Source: Smittia aterrima
Lineage: Eukaryota > Arthropoda > Insecta > Diptera > Chironomidae
Reading direction: 5' to 3'
Length of the DNA: 64,000 nucleotides
Assembly (NCBI GenBank): GCA_033063855.1
Contig: CP093829.1
Coordinates: forward strand, 13,547,537-13,611,536
Under the pieces are notes generated by a model. The model searched no databases and had not been told where the DNA came from. It saw only the letters and a program-made list of their open reading frames with translations. Shown here piece by piece: positions 12,999 through 25,337 of the stretch (position 1 is its first letter; each line of letters opens with the position of its first letter). Position numbers and translations under genes: made by a program.

Positions 12999-15900
12999 TT
13001 ACAACATCGTCTTGTTTTCTAAAGGATTCATAGTTTCTGGAACTATCACATTCGACTTGTGACTGTGACGAATATTCAAGTTGCACTGAGAGTGCGAAGT
13101 ATTCGTCTTGCTGATGTCATACTGATATCGCCATAAAAGTTCATTATTCTTTTTCTGGTCATCGTCGTCATCTTGATCGGATTGATTTCGAAAAGTTGAT
13201 AAGACAACAGGCTGTGTTTTGTTAAGTAGATGAAGGCATGACGCAGCTTTAGTCTTCAACTCGATAGTACAATGATGTGGGTAAGTGAAATATGATTCAT
13301 TGCTGACCTTCTTTAAGCTCCGCTTAAGTGAATGATTTCTGAATAAAATCATTCGTTCACAAGTCTTATGAGCTCTCCGTGAGCTGTGATAGCTGTTGAT
13401 GGGCGATGACGATGAGAGAGTTCTCGAGAAATTGGTTGGTGCAGCTGATGCGCTGATGGAAGATCCTGTCGGAACATGTGAAAAGTAATAATAAGCGCAT
13501 AAAAATTTCATTGTCAAACGTTCACACACACACACCTGATCCAGGACTTGAAGTCGTAATTCGCTATGAATTATTATCAACTTCGTATTTCTTCAGCTCC
13601 ATCATGGGGAGAGAAACATTTTGATACTGAATTTCTTGCTATAGTTAAAGAGCAGAAAGAGTATTCATGTAATGGGGAAGATACATTTATTATGGAAGAA
13701 GTTACCCCGTAGTGGTGAGGCAAACCGAAGGATGATGGAACGTAGGTTTGCAAACCTGGGCTGCACTTAACACAATTTCGTTTGAGTGCTGGTCTTTGAC
13801 GAGAACCATGACATCTAACTGCAAATCGTAGTTCTTCGGCCATCTCTGAACACAAAGATTGTCGATCAGTCTGTGCATTCTTTTTTGAGTTCCAACAAAA
13901 CTCAAGTATTGCTACGAGGATAGCGAATGCTAGACCACAGAGTAAAACTACAAACACTCCACCTATGTTCTCGACTCCAAGGGCATTTGCTTTTGATTCT
14001 TTGTTTTTCTCATCGCGACTGCAAATCTCCCCAGTGTTCTTCCACCATTTATCATAGAGAATTTGAATCGTTCCCTTCTCCTGAAGCTCAAGAATCGCCA
14101 GACTTATTTTATCACGCCATTGGCTTCCTTTAGGAGTCGCAATACCATAACCTTAAATGTAAGGTAATAAGAAACAATATTTTATAAGAAACAGCGTAAA
14201 GTTCAGTTTTCTTTGATTGTTACCTTTTGAATCCAATAATCCTTTTATTTCGCCCAACGTCAATAAGCGTTATCATGCAAAAGAAGAAAACTTAGGAATA
14301 TTTTAATAAAATGAAGTGTTGAACTTACCGCCAATTTGTGTTAGGTTGCAATCTCTCTGGACGGCATAATCGAGCATTGTGCTCTCCATGAGGAATGCGT
14401 AATCGCCTTCTAATACTCGCTTAATGCCGTCTTCATAGGTCGACACAAAAACTTCCTTCTTTTTTCCCTACAGATACCATTAAAATTTCAGACTAAAAAG
14501 GAAGGAAAACATGAAGACGCCGCTTACCTCCATAAACCTCCACATCTTTTGATAAATTCCTATTTTTGAATCCTATGTTGTGGATGAGAATTTGATGGCA
14601 TAAACATTGTCGCCAAGAAAAGAAAAAGGAGAAAGAAAAAGAAATTGTCTGATGATAACAACGAGCGGAAGAAAAGAAAAGTTTTTTTTCTTTTGAATGA
14701 TAAACTCACTCGAAAGAAAGTCATCGTCGAACCACCTTCAAGGGTACCATAAGCAATCTCTGTTTGATCTGCTAAATCTGCGGCGTTCTCGATTGGAGTT
14801 ATCATTCGCTCAACCGTCAAGAAAGCTGCCAAGTTTGCTATTGAAAAATTTAAATATTTCATTTTCTCGTTTGTTGATCGAAGTTAAAGAAATTATCTTT
14901 TATTGTTTTCGTACCTGTGTAACTTGAAATGATAATCAATGTGAAGAACCACCAAATTCCGCCAACGAGTCGCGTGCTGTTTATAAATTAGAAATAAATA
15001 AAATTCATTACTCCATCTCTCCATCTATTCACACTACAAGCAACTTACCTTGTCGCCTGTTTGTTGAAATGAAATTGAGAAAATTGAGAAACTTATTATT
15101 TTAATGAAATTACTTTTCATATTAGTAACTATTGCAATAACTATTTCTGATTGATTACTTAGTAATTATATAAAAAATAAAATTAAAATACGAAGATTGA
15201 AAAATCAACAAGTTTACATTTTTCATCGTAAGAGACTGTTGCACTTTATCACTGACTACGTATAGAAGATTTTCGAGAAGAAATGTATTTCTTAAATTTA
15301 CATAGCTTCATATTTTAACGAAAACAATTTGCTAGATACATAATAAGAACTCGACGTCAAGCGATAAGTATGAAAATAAATCGCCTTTCACGAAGCCATC
15401 TACATTTCTTCTAATGAAACGAATAAATGTTAAAGAAGAAAAAACCTTTGGTTGCAAGTCTGAAGTCGTTTGAATTAAAGTTCCCATTGCCCACCAGAAA
15501 CACGTTCGTAAGTTGAAATTGTTAACGTAGGCTATCAGTTCGATATTGCTGTTATGTTCTTCATTAACGTGCGATGAAAATGCCAAGCTATTGCGAGCAT
15601 CTTCAAAACCAATCAAGCCATCATCATCAAGATCTAAAGTCTCTTCGAAATTATTTGGGGGAAAGATTTCATCGCCTTGATGATTGTAATGTCGCTCAAG
15701 GAAGTCTCGGCGATGTTCGATGCTCATCCAAGCGACTTCACTTCCTTCATTCATCTCACTGGAATTTTTGAAATATGTCTCCAAATTGCTGCAATTTCCG
15801 TTACCAGCATCAGTCGTAAAGTGTTCGTGCCCCAATGAATTTGATGAATTCTTGCGCGAATGATATTCGTGGTCGTTCGAAAGTTCTTCGTCATGATGAC

Positions 15901-18900
15901 AAACCGGAGCCTTCTTCCACTCCAATGGAGTAATTTGTGAGACGACATACATGGCAAAGGACACGATAATATAACTAATAGCCTAGATGAAAAGATTACA
16001 AAATAAAATGACCGAAAAACACTCATAGAATCACCATGCTGATCCAGATCGACCACGCTAACGGTGTAAGAAACGAGAACAAGCGGCTTTCCGGTCGAAT
16101 GTTTGACTGTGAAATGATAATTTTAATGAATTTGTTCAGATAACATATGACGACAACCACGGAGTAGAAGAAGAAATGTAGATGGCCTTTCGCACAGTTA
16201 TGTTAGGAAGTACATAAAAATGAAGATTCTTCCGCATTCACAACATCAAAATATAAATTGGTAAAGCATTGATACACAGAGAAAGTGGAAAGAGATAGAA
16301 GTTTTCTAACAATACCTTTGGGTTCAAGCCACTTGATTGCCTATCGAATTTATTTTGAGAAGAAAAATTGGAAAGTTTCATCAGGTTAACGCAGAAAGTG
16401 TCAATTTAGGAATCTCGACTCTATTCAAGATTATCTCATCAAATCATGTTGGTTTCTCTCCTTTAAGGAGATATGTCCTTAATTCTCTTGTATATACGAG
16501 TGATAAAATTTTCACCCAAGGATAAAATGATCCGTTTTTAAACAGAGAAAACAATTTAAAAAAGTAGCATACATTGTTGCTTATATAGTTTCGCAACCGC
16601 TTTGCTTTTTCAGAGATTTCATTTTTAATTTAGTTTAATTTGTTTCCAATGTGGTGATTTCAATCGACAAACCCCAACGCTTTGCTCTGATGAGACAATA
16701 ATTAGCTTGAATCGGATCGACTCGTTTTTCATTTCAATCTGTCTTTCCCACTTCGTCACCCACCCGCTATGAAAACTTGAGGGAGGGAAATCGAAGACAA
16801 AAGACGAGAAAAAGAAAATGAAAAGTTTCGCTTGAAGAAATTGTTGAACTTGCCTAAGAAATACTCCCGTTATGAACCAGAAGCTATGAGAAGGACAAGA
16901 GAGAGTGTAAATAAAGCGCAATAAGATTTAAAGGCTATGAAAATGTTTTCATAAAGAAAAATTGAAAAGTTTATATCACGCTTTAATGGCTAAATTCATA
17001 AAAAAAAACTTTTTAATTTCACAAATTAATCTGCTAGTCCTTTACCTATTGGACACACTGAATTGATTCTCAACAACTTGCTCCTGATGACAAATATTTT
17101 TCGCCCACTCATACGGCGAAAATCGAGCCATCACGAAAAGAGTAAATGACACTGTTTGAAGGAAATGTATATTAAATTAATCTCTCATGTTCGTTTCACG
17201 AAAGCTCATTAAGATGGCAAAATGATATCAATTCAAGATAAATGTCTAAAAATAAAAGTCTTATATTGGATTCACTCAAAGTTTTTTTTTAAACATTTAC
17301 TTGAATATCAAGTGTTATTGAGATCATTGCGCAAGTCGATTCACACAATCTGTAGTAATTACCGAGCGTGTATGCGGCTAGAACGTAGAGCCAAATTTCA
17401 ATTGCCAAAGGATTCATGAAGCTGAAGAGTCTCGTGGGTTGTGATGTTGGCACCTATTTTCGTCAAGTGTTTTCATAAAAATTGTTGGTAAGTAGTTAAA
17501 CAAAGATATGACGAAAGGTTTTCTCAAAAAATATTTACATACAGAAGGGATGATTGTGCAATTTGATGTTTTAATGTTCAATGCAGAAGAAACTGACGAC
17601 GACGCGTTACTCATATCGCTAAATCATCTCATCTCGTGTTACCGTCATTTCAATTTATTTTGCATAACCCTTCAACCCTTCTCTCACACTTACAAGGATT
17701 GAAGGTATGTAGAAGCCTAACTTACCTTGAAAAGAATTCCGATCCCAAGGTTCATGAAGGGCTTCGTAAAGTCAATGACGTTCTCTCGGGCATAGTTAAT
17801 CGTCATTGAGGCGACAGCCAAATCCGACCTCCTTTCAATTAACTCTCGAACTGTCGAGGAAATAAAGTTTAGCACTCACTTCGAACTACAACAGCATATC
17901 TCATAAATCTTACCGATGCCATTCCACGACTTTGTCTCGGGATTGTATACGCCATACATCTGTGAATTGAGCAATTCAAACACGTAAGTTTCACTTGATT
18001 GCTTTCAGCGTAAAGTCCATTGCTTACATTGTCCGGTACGAGCCGTATCGTAAATTGAAACCCAACCTGCTGTGCAATTCCTTTGAGCAAATCAATGCAG
18101 AAGCCTTCAAATCTATCGTTTCCAGTAAAATTTCCTTCTCTTATCATCAAGTAAGGCTTTTCCTCTCTCGTCATGACCGTCAACGTTATTCTAGTGTTAT
18201 TTGACTCATAGAAAGCACTTGGATCTTTGATTTCCAAGCCATGCTCTGAGGTCCAAAATCCAACCTTTTGAAGCTCTTCTCGTTTAAGTTTTAATAAATC
18301 GAGTTTAAAATTCACACGCTTTCCTTCATTGAACTCAATTTTCCCAGTCAATCCTGTTAGGCTCACTGAATCGAGATAATTGAAGAGAGAAAGTCCGTCA
18401 TTCCAAGGAATTTCTGAGTCGCATGAGAGGTTTGCAAGCTTTAACTTGTGACCTCGATCAAGGGCCGATAAACCATGAGCGTAAACGGTTACAGCATCAA
18501 ACATGAGTGCTGAGTCGCTCTGAAAAGTTGAAGCGAAAGAGATTAATTGAAAGTTTTCTTCAACGCTGGGAAATTGTGCAAATGGAAAGAGCTCTTCGTA
18601 ATTTTATAGGATTTAAAACTTCACTAATTAGCCCCACACATTCATGAAAATTAATTACTTCAACTAACCATAATGACTGAGCTTGTATTCGCTTCGTCCT
18701 TTGCTGCATGATGAAATTTCTTCATCTGCTCCATGATGTCAACCGACTGAACACTCTCGACGTCAACTAATCGAAATGCAGTTATATTTACGCTGTTGTA
18801 CTTAAAGTCCTCGAGGTCAAATGTTTCAATGTCCTAAGAATTAGTAGACAAAATATTTTTGATACAAGTCACAAGATAAAAAAAACTTTTCGAACTTACG

Positions 18901-20738
18901 AACGTGGTAAACATATAATGATACCGGAAGTCGTTCATCTGAAGTTGAAGGATCTAAGAAGAGGGGTAAAAGGTCAAAATCATCAAATTTCACAGACTTT
19001 GTCATAATTTACCGTACGAAAGAATTTATTTATGTGTTGTGGGTTCGTATCTATAATCAACTTGTAAATTTCTTTTTGCCTTATTTCTCTGCGAAATTAG
19101 AAGGGAAATCAAAGAGGAGGATATTATCAAGTCGTTATTGATGATGACGACCTTCTTACCTTAGGACGAGCCGATATGTTTCTGGCAGAGCTTGTCTGAA
19201 ATTAATCTTTAATAAACTCATTCGCAATCTGGTTATATCGTTGTAACTATACGAACCTAATGTAAACTTCCATTCCTCGTTCAGATGACTTCATAAGATC
19301 TTGTTGTTTGAATACGCCTAGAAATAGATTTTTGATAAGGAACACTCATAAATTACCTTTAAATTGAAGTAAGGGAGTGACTGATAATGACTATTGCTTA
19401 TGCGATTTCGTAAACATAACAAGAACTATTTTTCTCTAAGAAAAATTAATCCTAATTCAGTTCTAAGCTTAAAGCAGTATTGAATTTTTCATACGATGTT
19501 TCTTCTTTGTCATGAATCAGAAGGAAAGGAGATCGATAATAATATTAGGAAATTTTCTTTAATTTCAAAAACTTTTCCCAAAGCAGAATAAAAACATTTC
19601 GCTTGAGGGGCAAACAATTTATGTCCGCCCATCAACATAGTTTCTATTTACTAAATGCTGATAACAATGCAGATTGATGCATAAGAAATTTATCATGGTT
19701 CGTATCAAAAAAGCAAGTCACATTTGGCCAAGAATAATATTCCTTCCGCATTTAATAATTAATTAATAAAATAGAACTCTTTACCTTCGTAAATTATTGC
19801 GTACCGGGTCCAATTCAAGTATTTTACAGTCTCTAATATCGCATCGTTGAGCTTCTTTTGCTGGGGGTAGAGATTTATCGAAAATTCTTTAGCACCAGTA
19901 TCAATATCAAATCGTGTCTCTAAATGAGGTATATCTAAAGCTTCGCAAATCGATTGAATATGAGGCGAGAGTAATGGATCTGACGGGGGTCCTAGAATAA
20001 TGAGATAAAAGTATTAGGAAAAGTTCCTGGATTTAGTCCGCTTCATGACTTTAAGCTCGAAAGCTTAAAGTAAAGACAGGAACCTACAACTAGTCATAAG
20101 ACCAAACAAATGTAATCTCGCTTTTTACCAAATATTGCCGTCACGCCGTTTTCGATTTGCTTGCAAACTTTTTTAGACGTTCGAAACGAATCGGCCGAAT
20201 CCGGTACGTACTGTGAATTAAAAGTAGGGTCGAGGTTGTTAACTAGAATTTTGATGTTTGTGATGGTGAAAATCTCCATTATACCTGTATATCGTAGACT
20301 AAAGTGGTTTTTGGCAGTATACTCCGATCCTTGTTAATTTTGTATATCGCATATTTAAATGCTAGTTCAATGGATGTATCCTTTTGTTCTTCGCTAAATA
20401 TTGCCCCTGGAGCATTTTATGAAAATAACGATAAATTGGCTAAAGTTTTAACAATGTAAGAGCCTCGAGAGAGGGTAGGGAGGTGCTTTATAATAATAAT
20501 TTGATTTTGATTTGCAATCGCGTGGACTTTAAATATACGAACCTATCCGAATGATTGGTGGTAATGAGCAACTCTGATAACAACAGAGAGCAAATATTGT
20601 AATCCAGAAGTAAATGCGAACGACAGTTGTGTTGAGATAGTTCGTTCGATTGTAAATCCGATTTGTTGGGCAAAAACATTTCACTTCAGTTTCACTGTTG
20701 CTTCTGTCACTGTTGGTTTGTTTGGCACTTTGATCCAT
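12999..20738 (-). CDS. KaiR1D: Kainate-type ionotropic glutamate receptor with two alternative pore cassettes
   Basis: Ligand-gated cation channel of the plasma membrane. Common exons: 20738-20543, 20406-20285, 20210-20129, 19991-19785, 19317-19257, 19195-19160, 19088-19013, 18953-18900, 18833-18669, 18519-18028, 17959-17914, 17850-17726; then cassette A or B; then 15056-15049, 14976-14915, 14837-14710, 14572-14528, 14467-14329, 14241-14224, 14151-13706, 13563-13536, 13465-12999. Isoforms are 1084 (A) or 1203 (B) residues. The amino-terminal domain begins LPPIIRIGAIFSEEQ. The ligand-binding halves are intact: VMTREEKPYL, ASMTINYARE with the glutamate-contacting Arg, GGSTMTFFR, and FLMESTMLDYA. 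The third membrane helix has SYTANLAAF, and the last helix is NIGGVFVVLLCGLAFAILVAI. The tail is long and serine-rich. A 38-residue hydrophilic stretch precedes the signal-like hydrophobic segment, which is odd. The family is certain. The choice of KaiR1D among insect kainate receptors is from remembered resemblance. Confidence 0.93.
15049..15056 (-). other. 8-base microexon after the pore
   Basis: The minus strand reads acag|GCGACAAG|gtaagt. Joining it to the preceding ...NPK or ...QPK exon (phase 0) and the following exon at 14976 restores ATSTRLVGGIWWFF, the invariant kainate-receptor sequence between pore and third helix. Without it the frame would shift. Confidence 0.9.
15446..16106 (-). 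other. Cassette B of the glutamate receptor (Gln pore, long linker)
   Basis: Two exons, 16106-16035 and 15982-15446, are 609 bases in total, starting and ending in phase 0 as cassette A does. They encode SNIRPESRLFSFLTPLAWSI, a first membrane helix, SQITPLEW, a linker of about 140 residues, and a pore segment CFWWAMGTLIQTTSDLQPK. The Q/R position is Gln. The linker is acidic and Asn/Ser-rich and contains DLDDDGLIGFED at about 15634-15599, which resembles an EF-hand calcium loop. The reading frame is open throughout. Because it duplicates the helix-pore unit of cassette A, both in one transcript would give an extra membrane segment. Mutually exclusive use is the simplest reading. Confidence 0.8.
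16316..17453 (-). other. Cassette A of the glutamate receptor (Arg pore)
   Basis: Four exons: 17453-17363, 17151-17046, 16883-16854 and 16340-16316. Together they are 252 bases, starting and ending in phase 0. They encode VPTSQPTRLFSFMNPLAIEI, the first membrane helix, RFSPYEW, a short linker, then SFWFITGVFLRQSSGLNPK. Aligned without gaps to the vertebrate pattern GAFM(Q/R)QGCDISPR, the Q/R position is Arg. The third exon ends in a GC donor (AG|GCAAGT), and the fourth is only 25 bases. Confidence 0.88.
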
Positions 20739-23700
20739 TTTGGCAAAAAAAAAACAACCGGAAGAATTCTAACAGCAAGGTCTCATCACTCTGTGGCACA
20801 GAATACGAAATTCATGTCTGAGAAGCTGAAAAGCAGATGTTCTCATAAGACTTGCTCATTTTCACTACACGTGTTTAAGATGAGCGAAAGCAATAAAAGG
20901 AATTTGCTCATTCAGATTTCACATTTTTACACTTTTTTTTTTAAAAAAAAACCAATTTATCACATTTTTATTACATTGAGATTCGCAAGCGAAAAAAATC
21001 TCAAGTATCTTAGAATTGATTTTTATTTTTGGTTGCTCCCTCTGCTCAACGGCTCCATTAAAATTCTCCTCCTTGCCTTATTTCGTCTTTCACCAGAAAA
21101 AAAAACTCTCAACTTGATAAATTCAAATTACGATGAAATCTCGAAATACACAATACCGAGAAAAAAGATTCTCCTTTTTCCCTCGCTCCACTCACAAGCG
21201 CGCCAAGCTTTTTCGAACGGAAAAAAGAAACACATTAGAAACAAATTTTTTTTGCTCCAACATCTATTTGCGAGCGTAAAATGATTCCTTTTCGCATCCT
21301 CACCATAATCTGATATGAAAGAAGAAGCAGCAGTATTTTGATTCATTTATTATAAGTGTTTATGGCCAAAGGAATTTTCTAAGTGAACGATTCCGTGAAA
21401 GCGATGAAATGATGTGTTAATAATAGAAAATTTCCTTCAGGAAGTCAAAACCCGAATACGTTTGACTCGTTAAATATTTCGAAAACACAAGTCACGCAAA
21501 CATTCACAAGGTAGAAGGAGGTGTGATATGAAATTGTTTGAATAGATAAAATTTCATGAAATGAAAGAATGCAGCTTTAAGCTTCTTCACATGCTTTAAA
21601 ACATCGTGACTCGATAGGAAGGAATAAAGATTGCGTAAGGATGAAGGTGAAGAAAGAATTCTTCGAGTGGCAGGCGAGTTTACGTTAAATAAAATTTTAA
21701 CGACGTGACCCAAATTCCTTTTGTGCATGAAAACAATGTTTACGACCTCATCATTCCCAAAATCGTCAGCTATTTCCTTTCGCTTTACTGACAACTTCGT
21801 CCACCTAATAATATAAAATATAAATAGCACAGAGCTTCAGAAATTGCTGTAACTTCGAACTGATTGGTAAATCAATATTTGAAAGTGATCCGAACTCGCT
21901 CTTTCATTTTTCTTTCTATTTTCTCAGTGGTCAGCGAGTAAAATAAATATTTGTATGGATTCTCAGATTATTTTCTCAAGCCGCATTAGGGACAACGAAC
22001 AACATAGTCAAACAAGCAGAAATGTATTACTATTCATCCATTTCTTCGTTTACTTACTAGTTGTTCTTAATAACACATGATGGATGGCTTGCAATTATAT
22101 CCGTTTAATCATTTTTATTTCCTTCCGTCAATCACGTATTGTTGAAGCAACACACAAATTTCTTTCCGGAGCTTGGAATCATGAAAAATGAAATCCAATT
22201 AAGCACATTTAAATGTGTTGTCACTTCTTTTATAAACGACAAACTTTTGATGTTTTTTTGTTTCCGCAATTTGTATAAAAAGTTTTCATTGAAAGCAGAC
22301 TCCGGAGTCGGAAGAAGTCGACAGTATGAGGTCAGACGCTCAACTAACAACAACCGATGAAAAATTCTTTCCTCGTGATGGGAAAAGGAAAATTCCAGTG
22401 TCCTTAAAAGGGAGAGAGATAGAGAGAAGAACTCCTCTTGGAATGAGTGGCGAAAGAAATTTACTTTTCTTCTTTATCTTCTTCTGTTCTACGTAGGACA
22501 CTCGTTTTTTCTCTTCTGAACCCAAAATCAGCAAATAAACTCATATCAACTTGACTGTCGTTTTGTTTCTAAAAGAAAAAATATTTCTTTTTTTTCTGGA
22601 TCACTCATCCAAGAACAACTTTGCCATCCTTCGAGCTTTTCTTATAAACAATCTTTGTAGACAATTAACAAAGATCTCCTTAAATGCTTCAAGTAAAGGT
22701 GAATAGATTCTGACATTAATTTTGTAAATTCAATGGCAATTAAATTTGTTTCAGAGGATACTTCATTCCTTAAAAGCTCTTGAGATAATAAGTAAAAAAT
22801 ATACACTCAGGTTAAAATTTGTTTAGTGCTTGAAAAAATATTCTCATTGTCATTTTGTCTGAGTAATCGTATATTAATTTAGTTAGAGCTTAGCAATAAA
22901 ATCATACACATGAAAGTGATTGAATTTTAATGAAGCGACAAGTATGCGAAAAAGGCTGAGGAGAAGTTTTACTAATAAACTCATCTCAAATTATCGCGTT
23001 GACGCTTTGCTCTACGCGCGCTCGAGTCTGCCGAGACATGCAGAGGAATGAACCAAAATGAAATGTGTGTTTTGTCATGAGGAAAAATCTCTCCGTTTCC
23101 AAACAGAACAGGAAAAATTTTCATTTCCAATAACCTCGAAAAGAAGGCAATTCGCTGAAAGTTTCATGTCATGAAGAACTCTTATGGGGTAGAAACTTTA
23201 CTGATAAAAATTTCGAGATTGAAATATCATTCTAATTCTATAAACCAAAGAGTTTCACACAAATTTTTTTATAAAATTCACAAGAAGATTTTTGTGTGTC
23301 ACCACCATGACTTTAGGGGTTTCCTTTTTTTATACCGAACTGAAGTTAATCGTATAAATGATTACGGAGCAAGGCTCTTTCACATCATTTCAAACCTTTT
23401 GAACTAGAATATATATTTTCTTTCCACACTTTATATTTCTATTGTTAATTCTACTTTTTCTATGCCTGGGAATATAAACTACATTTAAATATCGCCGCGA
23501 CAATATACTCCGATGAGTTATCCTGAAAGACTGAACATGAAAATGGAAAACTCCACTTCTCTCACATTTTCTATGTGATATTGGAAAGTTTGATGAGAGA
23601 AAAGCTTCTCAGTAACTTTAGATGAGAGAAATTAAGAAATTTCATGCACTCTTACGATAAATGGTAGCAAAAATGAACGATGGATTTGCTTGTATCATTT

Positions 23701-25337
23701 GTCCGAATGGAAAAAAAAGAAATTTATGCGTATTATCTATTGTAATCATTTTGATGAGAAAAAATAACTTTTTTTATCAAAATGTGATATTTTTTAATTG
23801 GATGGTCTCAACAATATTACGTTGAAAGATTAATATATTTAAAAGATCCCTTTCGTACTTCCCGCATACATCACAAGATCATTTGTATTCTCATTATATG
23901 TTCTCAAAACTTCTGTGACCACTGCAATGGAAAAGTTTATTAAAAGATTTCTTTAACGCCATTTAATTCAAGTGCGAAGTTTTATAAGAAAGTGAAAGCG
24001 AAGAGAAGAAAAAATAATTCAATGGGATTCAAGGACGTTGAGATAACTTGAGAGGGTTGTTCAACAATCGTTGTTGACAGTGAGTGGGAAAAATATGAGA
24101 TCGCCTGAAAGCTACTCGGTAATTAAAAGTTTTCATTACCGAGATGCAAAGAGACTGCGGAAGGGTTTGAACATATCTCTAGACATAAGCTCAACACCGT
24201 CAAATAAAACTTTCTAAATAAAAGTCTTTGAAAAAGCGAAAAAAATTTATTAGTCTAAATAAAACTATTTTCCTTATTTCTACAAAAAATATACATGTAT
24301 GCTCATTGTAAAAATTCTTTTTGCTGAATATATATCGACAATTTGACTTAGTTTTATTCAAACTCCTGAATAATTTTCAATGATTGGCATTCATCTCGTA
24401 TAAGAAATTGTTTCCTTGTGTTCCTATTAGTAAGAATTTATCGCGATTTTCGCTTCTAGATTCAGAGATTTTTCTTTTGATTTAGTAGGGATTTAGTGTA
24501 CTAAGGTTATTAAATAGCTAAAAGAAAATAGACAACAAACCTTATATTAAGGATAAGGTGTTAATTTTTATTTTTGAGTTTTTTGTCTGTGGTTATGAAG
24601 GAATATCAGTGTTGATTAAACTAAACTTGAGATAACGTGAGTTTTGACTATGCAATTCCCTAATTTCATGAAAGTCTTTGAAAAATTGAGATCTGTTGAT
24701 TCATTTATGAAACCATGCGATAAACACAATTTTACATTATTTAAAAGTTTGTTAAGATTAAAAATCTGATGAAAACAATGTTCACAAAAAATTCACAATG
24801 CAACAATTTTCCAAAAGTTAAGGAAAAATTAACAATTTATTTTTAAACATATTCATGAACGCCGCCTTTCCACAAAGTTAAATAGCTCCATCTGGTGGCG
24901 TGCAACCAAATCGACGCGGGGCGTAGAATTTCACTCGGTAAAAAAATAAAAAAAAATTACCAAAAATATTTTTTAAAGGCACAAACATTGCTTTAGAAAA
25001 CTGAAAAGTAGAGAAAAACAATCACAAACTTATATTTTACAAGAATTTTACTGCGAAAGTTTGATTAGATTTTGAATATAATTTTTCATTTGCTGAAATA
25101 TTTGAAAGAAGAATTACCCAAGAACAGATTAAAAAGTAAACAATTAAAAGTGAACACAAATAAATAAAATATACTCGAAGAAGGCGCTTGAAAGGAGTTG
25201 GTGAGTTAAAGCAAAAATCGATTAAATTTTATTGTTTCTCGGCGAAAATAAAAGCGAAGTAACTGTTCTTCGAGCAGGGCTTAAAGTTTTCGATACCTCT
25301 TACGACTGATGTTTTGCATATTTTAGAATCGCGCAAT
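20739..25337. other. 4.6 kb gene-poor interval
   Basis: Between the divergent starts of the glutamate receptor (minus) and the zinc-finger gene (plus). It is AT-rich with many A and T runs and no supportable exon. A probable non-coding first exon of the zinc-finger gene ends near 25200 (GAGTTG|gtgagt), and its intron would end at 25326. The rest presumably holds promoters and enhancers, but I see no specific element. Confidence 0.45.

Noticed and set aside
15446..16106. Cassette B as a separate gene or pseudogene fragment
   Set aside because: Its open frame, strand, position and phase-0 borders all match the receptor gene, and its pore joins the 8-base exon correctly.
20718..21284. 188-residue plus-strand open frame
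   Set aside because: It is translated A/T-run sequence rich in Lys, Phe and Leu, with no family resemblance or splice context.
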